NCBI GenBank assembly: GCA_009746045.1
Contig: RPFO01000246.1
Span: 245,001-300,000 of the forward strand
DNA length: 55,000 nt
DNA from: Mesostigma viride
Lineage: Eukaryota; Streptophyta; Mesostigmatophyceae; Mesostigmatales; Mesostigmataceae
Reading direction: 5' to 3'
Positions 1 through 10,339 of the stretch are shown here, piece by piece. How positions within the stretch are numbered: position 1 is the first letter of the stretch; each line of letters begins with the position of its first letter. The translations under genes were made by a program, and so were the position numbers. Under the pieces are notes generated by a model, which worked only from the letters and a program-made list of their open reading frames with translations, did no database searches and was not told the origin of the DNA.

Positions 1-26
1 CATGTTGTTAGTTACGTAACAACATG
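1..26. repeat. Short inverted repeat at the left edge
   Basis: Ten bases (1-10, CATGTTGTTA) are exactly complementary to 17-26 (TAACAACATG) around a 6-base spacer. It lies in an intron or intergenic stretch upstream of the first visible TPR-gene exon. No function can be assigned. Confidence 0.5.
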
Positions 27-59
27 GTCCCCACCACCTGCCACCGCGCTTCAGCGCTG

Positions 60-205
60 CAACGTACCAGGATATACACCAGGATATACACCAGGATATA
101 GACCAGGATATAGACAGCGCTGCAACTTACCAGGATATAGACGACCAGGATATAGACGACCAGGATATAGACCAGGATATAGACAGCGCTGCAACTTACC
201 AGGAT
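60..205. repeat. Minisatellite built on CCAGGATATA
   Basis: The core ACCAGGATATA recurs about eight times at 12 to 15-bp spacing, interrupted by two copies of GACAGCGCTGCAACTTACC. It belongs to non-coding DNA before the first visible exon. Confidence 0.7.
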
Positions 206-419
206 ATGGAAGCCTTGAGGCGTTTTGCGCTGCCCCCTTCTCTCCTGCACCGCGACTACAGAACCAGCTGTGACCTCCATCATACATTCATATTAGCTCT
301 GTCAGTTTCGCCGGCGTGAGAATTATGCTGACTGCGCTACAGTGGGCCCCCTTCCTTGCCCCCCCTTCCCTTCTCCCCCCTGCCTTCCTCCCCCTTGCCT
401 TCTCCCCCCGGCGCCACAG

Positions 420-3400
420 GTACCTGGGTCAGCTGGTGGAGGACCCGCGCGAAAGTTTGAGCTTCATGCAGAAGGGAGCTGAGGTGTTGGAGCGCGCCGT
501 CATGCGCGCGCAGCAGGTGGGTAGCGCTGCTGGCACACGCACCGGTCAGAGGGTGGGATTTTGTGGCAGGGCGGGCCTGTAGAAGGTGAGCTTTACCAGG
601 TTAGGACTGTAGACAGTGGGCTGTACTTGGTGAGGACTAAGGCTTTACCAGGTTAGGACTGTAGACGGTGGGCTGTACTAGGTGAGGACTAAGGCTTTAC
701 TAGGTTAGGACTGTAGATGGTGGGCTTTACTAGGTTAGGACTGTAGACGGTGGGCTGTACTAGGTGAGGACTAAGGCTTTACTAGGTTACGACTGTAGAC
801 GGTGGGCTGTACTAGGTGAGGACTAAGGCTTTACTAGGTTACGACTGTAGACGGTGGGACACTGAAAATGTTAGGACGGCAGAGGTTGTGACATTGTAAA
901 GGGTGTGACACTTTCTTGGGGCTTGGGGAAATGCCTTCTGGCGAGGTGCAGGAACTGCCCTGCCATGAGTTTAAGGTAGTGGGTGGCCCCGTGGCGGGGG
1001 GGGGGGCGTAGGGTTGTATCGTCACTTGCCGCAAAACAATGCATACGAAATGCATCGGGAAACATGCGAGCATGCGGTTGGGATAGTGGAGGGAAGCATA
1101 CCAGCAGCTTTTGTGAGCCTCCGCCTTCAATCAGTTCCCACCACCCAGCATCGCACATGATTGCCCGGTGCTGCGTGCTGCCTGCCTGGTTCTACATATT
1201 TGTCAGGCTTAGTGCTGGCTGCATTTGGTTTGGCATACGTATTATTTTCCAGTTCCTTGGGGTCCCCCGAGGTGGCAGATTGCAGATGCATTGTACTGTC
1301 ACTCGTCACCATGTCCACGTTCTCTGCTGCCACTCGTCACCACGTTCATGTTTTCCCCTCATGCGGTCTGCGCCGCGTCAAACTTGTAAGGGCGGACTTG
1401 TGTGAATGCTGAGAATCGCGTTGTGCGCGACACTTGCAAACGCGGGATCTTGAACTGTAGTGGGCATTCACGGGACGTATTGCGCACACAGTGCATGTCC
1501 ATACGCGCAGCACACTCTCATGTCGGCAGATTATGCCCATACCATGCCATACCCTTTCCGTTCCCGCTCCTTAACTGATCAACTACGTAAAGGTGCCTGC
1601 TCGCCTGCCTGATTGGAAAAGCAGTGCCTCCTCATCGTTTTGCTGCATGGCGCTGTCGTGATCATACTAGAGGAGGCTAGGATCCACCGACTTTCCCCAG
1701 TCACCCTGATGCGTCCGCAGCCTCGCCCGGATTGCCACAAACCCGCTTGGCGCATGATGATGGCAGCCATGACACGAGCTGTGTGCCCTTGCTTGTGATG
1801 GCGGGGTATGCACGGTGGGTGGATGCAGGAGGGGGACCCTGCACTGCCTGTGCTGGCATCATCGCTAGCCAGTGCCCTGTGCTCCCTGGCTGAAAACTAC
1901 CTGTCAAAACTCAGGTGAGCGGCCGTCCACTTGGTTGGGTTGGGTGGGGCGGCGGATGGGATCAGGGGAGGTTGGAGTATGGCTGGGGTGAACGGGAGGT
2001 GTATGTGGGGGGGGAAGTACCATGGATAGTCATGGAGGCAACCGGATGGATGGCTCGGATATTGCAATCGCATGGGGTGGTGGAAAGTGAAGTGTGTGCG
2101 GCCGTTGACGTGTTGTGAGGTACAGGGGTTGGGTTGGGGTGTGGTTGCTTGTATCTGGTTGTGCAGAGGTTAAGGACCATGTCCTTTGTCAAAGCTGCTG
2201 GTTGTGATTTCTGTTTGTATTGTTGTTTGGTAATGCATGCTGGCATAATAGCAGGTGGTCATAAGGATGGTCATGGGGCATTTCCCGCAGCATTTCCTTG
2301 TCCACCAGCTCTTCCTGGTCGTTTATAGTTCTTTGCCGTGCCCCTCTCACAACCTGCCGCGTGGATGCCATCCCCTTCTCGGCCTTACCCTTGCGTGGGC
2401 GTACTCCACATTCACCCGTTGTCGTCTATGTCCTTCCAACCCGTCCGCCCAACCGTCAGCCAAGAAGCCGAGAACTTGCCGGCGGAGCAGCAGCAAGCGG
2501 TGTATGCGGAGGTGGAGCGGCTGCTGGGGAGGGCCAAAGTGTTTGACCCTGCCAGCCCAGAGCCCCTGCAGGTAACTGGGCACAGCTCCCTGTCGTCGCT
2601 GCCCTTGTGGCCTCCCGTTGCTGATATCTCTCGGGAACCGTTGGATTGTTCCCGAAGAGTGCAGTAATCCGCTGATTGTGGGCTCAACCCATGGGGTATG
2701 GCCTTGATGTACGGCTACCGTACGGCAGTGTACTACTAACAGGGTACTAATGAAAACAATATGCCACTTTGTGCTAGCGTTTGTCATGTGCTACTGTGCC
2801 ATGCCGCTGGCCGTGGTTGCGGTGAGTGACGGCATCCTGTTTGCGTAGAAGCAGCGCGGTTGTTATTTTCAATGGATCTTATGGGTGATGTAGGTTTGGG
2901 GAGTATTGTTAGTACAATACCAACTTACATTTGTTGGTATCCACCTTGATACTCGGGGGTGTATCAAGCAGGCAGCGGGTTCCCCCATTGCCAGCACACA
3001 AGCATGCACACCGCTGCCCACAGCGTTGGCGACGGTTGTTGGTTACCGCGGTCGCTGTCCATGGGGGTGATATCTGTGGCAACGTGAACGTATGATGCTG
3101 GCGGTGGTCCGTGTGCAGGCTTGGTCCCTGACCACACATCCTACACCTTATTCTCGTAACATTCATGGATTAAACAGTTAGGGCGATTGTCATGACAACA
3201 CACCTTATTCTTGTAACTTTAATGGATTAAACAGTTAGGGCGATTGTCATGACAACACATCTTATTCTTGTAACTTTCATCGGATGAAGTCAGGGGGACT
3301 GTCACCAGGCCAGGGAGTAGAGGTAGTGTGGATGCGCATAGAGAAGAGCAGCGTTTTATGGCGGCTAGGAACGGGTGACCGTGGGTCGTGGGGGTCCAGA

Positions 3401-6400
3401 GGGCGATGCTTGCTTGGAGGGCATCTGAGCAGGCATGCCCTCGCGTCGCATGCATGGGATGTGCGCGCAGGTGATGGCCAGCTTACGACTGGAGCAAGAC
3501 AAGCCCGAGGAAGCCAAGGAGCAGCTCATGGCGTCGCTCGCATTGTGGCCACCCGAAGGTAGGTCCTACTAGAGGGTGGGTGCCATTCGAGGGTGGGTGT
3601 CATTAGAGGGTTGGCGACACTAGACGGCGAGCGCATTCTGCCACAAGAGGGCAGGTACATGTGGGCATCAGAGGGTACAATCAGTGGGCGTTGTGGAGCT
3701 TGGGGCATGGTTAGAATCGACATACGTATATGTGCATGACGCCCCACGTGGCGTATGCCTGTGAGGACTGGGCCGAGGAGGACTTAGCCTGGGTAGTATG
3801 CCATGGGCGGGCAGTTGGGCATGATAGCATGGACAAGCGGCGCGTGCACGCACTTGTCCACGGAAGGCCTACATGCCCCGTATTGACACATGGGCACAGC
3901 CACCACGGGGAAACGTGCTGTTCCTGTTTTGTGACCTCAAACCTGCACCGCACTTTCCCGTGCACGCTCGCAAGAAGCTGTCATCGGGATGTTGTGTGGC
4001 ACACGTGCTGCGACGTATGCCTCTCCATTTCCGGCCCGCCCACACACACACACCGCCCCCTCTCACCCATGTGATTCCCTCACCCTTTCCCCTCCCCCCC
4101 CTTTCCCCCTCAACCCCCCCCCCCACTCATCCCTCTCCCCTCCTACCCTGCCTTGTTCTGCCCCCCATCCCCTCACCACCTCACCCCCCCTCAACTGCTC
4201 CCCATTCCCCCACTCTCCCCGTTTCCCCCGCACCCCCATGGACACCACCACCCAGAGCTGGCTGGGTCGGTCATGGACGTGGACAACGCGCATGAGCTGC
4301 CCCCCTTTGAGTTCCGTGTGGAGACCGCCAAACTGCTGCTGGAAGTCGCGGAGCTGCCCCGTGCGGTCAGCGTCCTGCAGCGGCTGGTGGAGGAGAACGA
4401 CACCGTGCATGAGGGTACGTGCTGTGTATGTGGAGGGTCGATGAAAGGCAGACTACTACGTAGGGTAGGTGCATCGTACATAACGTATGTGCATCGCATG
4501 CGCGCAGTGTCAACTGCAGTGTTTGCCTGACTCCGCAAACAATGGTACGATGTCCAGCACACCTAACACAACACTACCTCGTATCGCAGCTACCCAATAC
4601 GTAGCCGTCGAGCCGTGCCAGTTGTTAGGTATTCCTTATGCTCGCGTCCTGCCTTGCTCCACACTGCTCCCCTTGTCTCCCCCTGCCAGCGCGCCTAATG
4701 CTCGCGTCCTGCCTTGCTCCACACTGCTCCCCTTGTCTCCCCCTGCCAGCGCGCCTAATGCTCGCGTCCTGCCTTGCTCCACACTGCTCCCCTTGTCTCC
4801 CCCTGCCAGCGCGCCTAATGCTCGCGTCCTGCCTTGCTCCACACTGCTCCCCTTGTCTCCCCCTGCCAGCGCGCCTAATGCTCGCGTCCTGCCTTGCTCC
4901 ACACTGCTCCCCTTGTCTCCCCCTGCCAGCGCGCCTAATGCTCGCGTCCTGCCTTGCTCCACACTGCTCCCCTTGTCTCCCCCTGCCAGCGCGCCTAATG
5001 CTCGCGTCCTGCCTTGCTCCACACTGCTCCCCTTGTCTCCCCCTGCCAGCGCGCCTAATGCTCGCGTCCTGCCTTGCTCCACACTGCTCCCCTTCTCTCC
5101 CCTTGCCAGCGCGCCTAATGCTCGCGTCCTGCCTTGCTCCACACTGCTCCCCTTGTCTCCCCCTGCCTCGGCGCCGACCCCCATGCAGTGTGGTACCTAC
5201 TCGGGGTATGCCACTTCAACCTGAACGAGAAAAGCAAGTGCCTCGAATGCTGTGAACAAGGATTGGCGGTAAGCGCCCGGCATGCCCCTTTGCATGTGGT
5301 CTGCGTGGGCGCTTGTTTGGACATGCGGTGGTGCGCCTTCGCACATCTATGGATGCCATAAAATAATTGTAGTAATACAACAATAATGTAGGATTGCGTT
5401 TTGTAGCTGTTGAACAGTAAATTGTCTTGCATGGTGGGGCCAGTACGTCCCTCACACGTCCAATGAGTTTTTCATGGAACTGGTGTTCTTAGTTTTAGCA
5501 CATGAGTGACAGGGTGTGAAGCAGCGTGGCTATGTTCAGCTAGCACAGGTGCCAGAGTAGCCGACGCCTCACCCTAGCAAAAGGTAACCGGTCCCAAGGG
5601 TTTCCATCTATATATAGCATGCCCTGTTCTATCACATGGTGATATGTGTTTCGATGCGAACAGGGTTTCTGGCTTGCAGGGGCCTAAGCGATGCAAATAT
5701 GGATGCTCATCATTACAAGATGCACCTACAGATGCACCTAGTGTTATGTCTCGTGTGTATCGATTGACCAGCTTTGAGCTTCTTTTCCACTTGAACCGCT
5801 CAGAAGGGTCCTTGCAAGGGACATAATGTAATGCAGAGCCGATTGGCTAGCTGACTGCTGGTTGTCAACATAGGCCCAGCTCTGTCAGCTTGTTCCCTGG
5901 CATATTTCACTAGCCATAGTTGTAATGATAAAGTTCACAGCCAGCAATGAAAGCGATCAAACGGACATAGCTATCGTCACTCAAGCAAGGTAGCAAGCTA
6001 GCATATTCTCAATCCATCTTCCCCAGCATTGCCATTGAGGCAGTGGCCACTGCCCTAAGAACCTAGCCGCAAGGGTGCAAGGCCAACAGTGGGCCAGCCG
6101 GGACTGTCGCTGTGGTCCAGTAGACATGACTCAGCATGACTGAGCATGACTAAGCATGTCTCAGCATGACAGGATTATCCACGGACAACCTGATGGTGGC
6201 CTGAGTAAAACGTGAGTACCCACAGATACAGTAGGCACTCCGCGCCAGGTACTTTTAGGCCAGGTGGCGCCAACCGGCTGCGCTGATCGGGGCTGGATGT
6301 CCTTCTGTCCACTTGTCCAGATTAACAGACTCCAACCTCAATGGTGTATATTGGAGCAGGAGCTCCTATATCAGATACAGACGGTTCCGTGGTACGCCCA

Positions 6401-6736
6401 GGCCACACGGCTCCTAGCTGTGTTACTGAGACAACCAGGGGCCTGTATATCTAGGGACGTGTGTATCCCAGTGGCCCATTGATCAACATGGTTTTGGGTT
6501 TAGTTGCTTTTCGATGGGGCTTGTGTGGCAGGTTGGCTCACCTGCTTGTTACTTGGCCCTGTCTGCACGTTCGTGCGTGGTACCCACAGTTGCTGGCGAG
6601 GGAAACGTCGGAGGGAGCGGGCCCCGTGGCAGAGGCCAAGGGGATGCTTGAGGAGCTGCAGCAGGAGGCGCAGAAGCTGGAAGACGATGCCGCGATTGAC
6701 GAGGATGACGAAGAAGCAGCAGAAGAAGAAGCATGA
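420..6736 (+). CDS. TPR protein, probable Rpl4 assembly chaperone (Acl4-like), 3' part
   Basis: Seven GT-AG exons are phase-consistent: 420-516, 1829-1914, 2460-2571, 3471-3558, 4256-4414, 5189-5268 and 6590-6736. They encode about 255 residues ending in TGA. Seen: TPR-like helices beginning YLGQLVEDPRES, then SALCSLAENYLSKL, AKVFDPASPEPLQ, LRLEQDKPEEAKEQL, ELPPFEFRVETAKLLLEV and VWYLLGVCHFNLNEKSKCLE, closing with an acidic tail (EDDAAIDEDDEEAAEEEA). Known of the family: small TPR proteins with acidic C-termini, such as yeast Acl4, bind newly made ribosomal protein uL4/Rpl4 and escort it to the nucleus. The order of motifs and the acidic tail fit that family, so the function is inferred by resemblance. 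The N-terminal exons lie left of the window, because 420 follows a polypyrimidine tract and AG and begins inside a codon. Introns are 302 to 1321 bp and several carry tandem repeats. Confidence 0.75.
597..858. repeat. Intronic minisatellite, unit about 51 bp
   Basis: The phrases GGACTGTAGACGGTGGGCT and GTACTAGGTGAGGACTAAGG alternate four to five times in the first intron of the TPR gene, with some shortened units. Confidence 0.75.
4060..4250. repeat. C-rich polypyrimidine tract before a TPR-gene exon
   Basis: About 190 bp are almost purely C and T on the + strand, running into the acceptor CCACCCAG just before the exon at 4256. It is a greatly extended 3' splice-site tract. A similar, shorter tract precedes the exon at 420. 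Confidence 0.6.
4638..5177. repeat. 60-bp tandem repeat containing 3' splice-site-like sequence
   Basis: Nine 60-bp units start at 4638, 4698, 4758, 4818, 4878, 4938, 4998, 5058 and 5118. The first seven are nearly identical, the eighth has a few changes, and the ninth diverges after 5167 into the real acceptor (CCATGCAG, exon at 5189). Each unit holds a pyrimidine run ending CTGCCAG. The unit length is a multiple of three, so long frames stay open on both strands; these are not genes. Confidence 0.9.
6122..6172. repeat. Short tandem repeat CATGACTSAG
   Basis: Five imperfect copies of a roughly 10-bp unit (ATGACTCAGC, ATGACTGAGC, ATGACTAAGC and similar) lie in the last intron of the TPR gene. 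Confidence 0.6.
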
Positions 6737-8025
6737 TGGGGCGTGAGGAGGATATAAACGCATGCATAGAAACTTGAAAAGTTGAACCTAAGGAAGGCTT
6801 GCCTGCTGGCTGTAGTACTGGTCTAGCAGTAACTTCAAGGATTGCGTGGCGTGTGAGGAACACAACACCCTCTAGCTGTGCGTACGTACGCTTAAAGCAC
6901 AGCGCGAATTCTAGCACCTACCTGGATCGTCATCGGGTGCCGTGTAGAAGCTGATATGTACGAGGCTGTACATCATAGGTGGATGCCTCTTCACGTAGTC
7001 AAATCTAGAGCTACTTGTCTCATGGGTTAAGTGGAACGAGCGGCAAGAGCACCCCTGTTGGCAGTGCAGTCTGCATGGCTGAAAGTTTGCTATGGCCTCC
7101 AGACAAATGCCTGTATGGATCTGCGTTGATGTACATGTTGTATTTGATTTTTCTTGTTGAGGTGAGATTACCAAGAGATAACTTTCGCTCAATCTCTTCA
7201 AGAGCTAGCTATGTATACATACTGTAGATTTGGCTGAACATGCATGTCGATCAACATTTGATCACCACCAACTTGAGCTCCATGTACGTGCACCTCCACA
7301 CACATGCATGGATCAGACCTCAATCCATGCATGCAGGCCTTCCTACGAATTACGTCAGCGCCACATGCACGCGCGCAACTTCCGCGATCTTCGTGCCTTT
7401 CCTCTCAGATCGACAGTGCTTAAGCTGCTCTAGACCTCAATCACATGCTGAATGCATGCATACTAGTTCAAATATTGCAATTGGCCGCAGACTGCCCCGC
7501 GCTCGGCGCGTCCAGGATCATATACAGTTGACGTATTACTTAGTACATGCAAGGCTACACATAAATTTCCGATTCGGTCGCCATGCATCATGCACGCGCT
7601 GCACCATCCTGATGAATCGCTCAACAAATAAACGCTCGACCAAATAACACGCAGGATGCTGGAGCTAGCTGTATACAAGATCGATGCCGGTCCGCCCAAT
7701 TGATCTTCAGATTTCTGGCCGGCCTGCGCGCACAGGTTGATATGTACCACATAATACGTGTTTGTGAGTGAAACCTGGGTATACCCCTAAAACCCCTCAG
7801 GCTCCGGGAGATACCTTTGTATTGTCCTGGGCTATCGTGGGTTAGCATATCTTCATTAATATTATATCATCATCCTGAAGGACTCGAAAACGTAACGGCA
7901 GGCTCGAGCTACCATGATCCGGATTCTCCCGATTTCTAGCCTGCGCTGGTTGTCTCCTTGATATCGTGGTGCGTTAGCATGCAATTACCTCAGTACCCCG
8001 TGCACCCGTACGCATCATTAATATG
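6737..8025. other. Intergenic, no gene recognised
   Basis: No reading frame here has recognisable motifs or a consistent exon chain. From about 7230 the DNA resembles the interval 14050-14385 (CAAGGCTACACAT and CTTTCCTCTCAGA recur), so part of it is an old dispersed repeat. CATGCATG-type palindromic words are frequent around 7240-7460. Confidence 0.5.
7867..7972. repeat. Dispersed repeat, copy 1 (partner at 14267-14385)
   Basis: This stretch and 14267-14385 share, in the same order, ATCATCCTGAA, GACTCGAAAACG, AACGGCAGGCTCGAGCT, GGATTCTCCCGATTT and CCTGCGCTGGTTGTCTC. The end of the block is a half-site of the palindrome at 35907-35938. Confidence 0.8.
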
Positions 8026-8168
8026 AATTAATTAATTAATTAATTAATTAAACTCGTGCTCCCGTTGGGGAGTCACAGAGCACCGAAGTCATTTTAATCC
8101 CTGTGTGTGCACAACAGGAAGAAAGGGCAGAGACCCCCTTTCTCCTTCATGCCAGAGGCATGCCACAG
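8026..8168 (-). mobile_element. LINE-like family A 3' end, copy A1, with TTAA tail
   Basis: Read on the - strand, this is a family-A 3' UTR ending in a CTCCC-CAAC-GGGAG hairpin, GCACGAG and a (TTAA)n tail (8026-8051). Its upstream sequence resumes at 8525-8555, on the far side of a family-C insertion at 8169-8515. Family labels A, B and C are mine. Other A copies are at 10818-11415, 12728-13500, 14389-14688 and 28020-28203. Confidence 0.7.
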
Positions 8169-8515
8169 TTTCTCAGATGTTGCTGGCCGACCTAGTGGTC
8201 CCAGCTCAGCTAGTTTGAACACGTACCGCATCCACTCCCTCTTCCTTCTTTGGTCTGCCATGCAGAACAAGAAGCGGTGGCAGACGATTGTCCAGGCTCA
8301 CACGCCAGCCCCTCAGTGGGCAAGCCACCCCCCCCCCCCAAGAGGAAGGGGCGTTTTGCTGAGTAGTGTAGCCAGGATCTTATAGACTAGATAACTTAGA
8401 GTTATAGGTTAGTTCCGGATTACGCGGCTTCCTCCAACTCCACCCACCCATCAAGGAATATGTGCTACATGATCTCCCAACGGAGGCCTGCATGTTATAA
8501 TTTAATATAATTTTA
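8169..8515 (+). mobile_element. LINE-like family C, 5'-truncated copy C1 inside A1
   Basis: The insert is bounded by a perfect 9-bp duplication ATGCCACAG (8160-8168 and 8516-8524) and ends in an AT-rich TTTAA-type tail. Family-A sequence continues across it (GCCACAG, then AACGATCCGGC). A short coding-like tail around 8270-8350 (NKKRWQTIVQAHTPAPQW) may be the end of an element ORF. Just before the tail is CTCCCAACGGAG, the hairpin core also seen in families A and B. Confidence 0.7.
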
Positions 8516-8555
8516 ATGCCACAGTGTTGCAATCAGACACGGTAAACGATCCGGC

Positions 8556-9921
8556 CCAGCTAGGCGGTGAAGAACATTGCGCCGCCAATCCAGCCCTCGC
8601 TGGCCCGGCTGGCGATGCTCCTCCCACCCAGACCTGGGCGGACATGCTTAAGCAACATGACCACCTCCACCACCTCCGCCGTTGTGCACAGCACAGCTCC
8701 AGCAGCCTAGAAGCTCGACCTCCGCGAGGAGGCCAAGCTCTTTATTCCCAATTCTAAAGTAAGAAGAGCTTTAAACTGTTCGCGGAGGCCGAGCTCGCCA
8801 AGCGCAGCCTTAACGCCATACTCTTGAAAGAACTTCGACATGGAGGAAGGTGAGAATTCCGAGAACCTTGCACGTGCGTTTGACTGAGCAAAATCCTTAA
8901 TTGATCGCATGGGCCTTCTTGGTGAGATTAAGCTGGTCGCCCACCGCCTTCCCCGCGCGCGGGGTATAAGGCAGGGGCGCCCCCGCTTCTTCTCATCTTT
9001 GAGAGCCCAGCTGACAAGATTTCATTTCTCAGACGCCGCAAGCGGCTCGAGAACACTCGGACCTTCACCGTGGACGACGACTTGACCCTAGCTGGCGCAG
9101 CAATGTTCAACGGCAACGGGAGCTATGCATGGCCGACCTACCTCCAGCGCTCGATCCGGCAGACCGCGGCGCGGCGCAGCCGGTACGTACATGAAGGGGG
9201 CGGCCATCTACGTCGGCCACAAGCCCGGCCTGGCACGCGACCCCCGCGACCACCGCGGCCCCAGCGACTCCAGACGCCCCAGCTTAGGGGAATACAGCAG
9301 TAGTAGTGTAGAATAGTTAGACAGCGGCCTAATTGTACATGCATGCCTACTACACTATACTGGTCAGCTGACTCGTGAACATTTATTAGTCATGATGTGT
9401 GTACATGTGTGCCCAAGAGGAGCCTGAGGCATTTTGATGAGCTAGTAGTGTAGTTAGGATTTTCTAGACTAGATAGCTTATAGAGTTAGGTTAGTTCGAT
9501 TACGCGGCTTCCTCCACTCCACCGGCCCATCTATCAAGGAATATGTGCTACATGATCTCCCAACGGAGGCATGTTATAATTTAATTTAATTTAATTTAAT
9601 GTGTGCCCATGACGCGCCACACACCAGATGCTGCCTAGCCTTATTATTTAGTTATATTATGCTGTGACTACCGACGCAGAGAGCTACTCTCTGCTGAGAA
9701 GCCATGCCCTAGCTTTTGTATAGCCATGCTGATCTTCCACCTAGCTGCATGACTGACAGGCAGGTGTGAGCTCTAAGACTCTGGTGGTGCGGCCGGTGCC
9801 CTTGGTGCACCTAGAGCAATTACGTGTCGTTTACATTCCCACCCGGCTTGCAAGAAGTAGCCTAGAATGTATTAAAAGCCATATGCCATTTCTCTGTGAT
9901 ATTAATTAATTAATTAATTAG
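8556..9921 (+). mobile_element. LINE-like family B, copy B1, with decayed ORF1
   Basis: The + strand carries a broken ORF1: PPTQTWADMLKQHDHLHH-type residues near 8620-8670, an RRM-like region near 8830-9040, and TYLQRSIRQ plus KGAAIYVGHKPG-like residues near 9130-9240. It stops around 9316. A 3' UTR follows and ends in (TTAA)n at 9900-9921. A family-C copy interrupts it at 9416-9598. No reverse transcriptase or endonuclease ORF lies between ORF1 and the tail. The tail is shared with the oppositely oriented copy B2. Confidence 0.65.
9416..9598 (+). mobile_element. LINE-like family C, copy C2 inserted in B1
   Basis: The copy is flanked by a perfect 11-bp duplication ATGTGTGCCCA (9405-9415 and 9599-9609). 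It ends in (TTTAA)n. The uninterrupted sequence across the site is visible in copy B2 (complement, about 10215-10255), which confirms an insertion. Confidence 0.8.
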
Positions 9922-10339
9922 GAACATAACTCCGTTGGGAGTATATGTAGCACATTATTAGCCCAGAGAAGGGGCATATGGCCTATAATACATTCTAAGC
10001 TACTTCCTGCAAGGGTGGGAATGTAGACAACACTTGCTCTAGGTGCACCAGGGCACCTGCACCCTCATGGTATATCACGCTATGCCCAGCTAAGGGGGAG
10101 CATGCCATGTGGGGGAAGATCATCATGGCTATACAAGAGCTATAGGGCATGGCTTCTCAGCAGAGAGTGACTCCCTGCATGGGCACTGCATAATTAAATA
10201 AAGCTAGGCATCATCTGGGGTGTGGGCGTGTGGCACATCATAGGCACACATGTACATGACTAAAAAGGCTATAGGCCTAAGCTGGTATAGTGCCTGTAGT
10301 AGGCGGGCATGTGCAAGGCCACTGTCTAACTATTCTACA

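Noticed and set aside
4487-5255. Repeat proteins on both strands with 20-residue units
   Set aside because: A 60-bp intronic repeat keeps frames open; the flanking exons and phases show that it is intron sequence.
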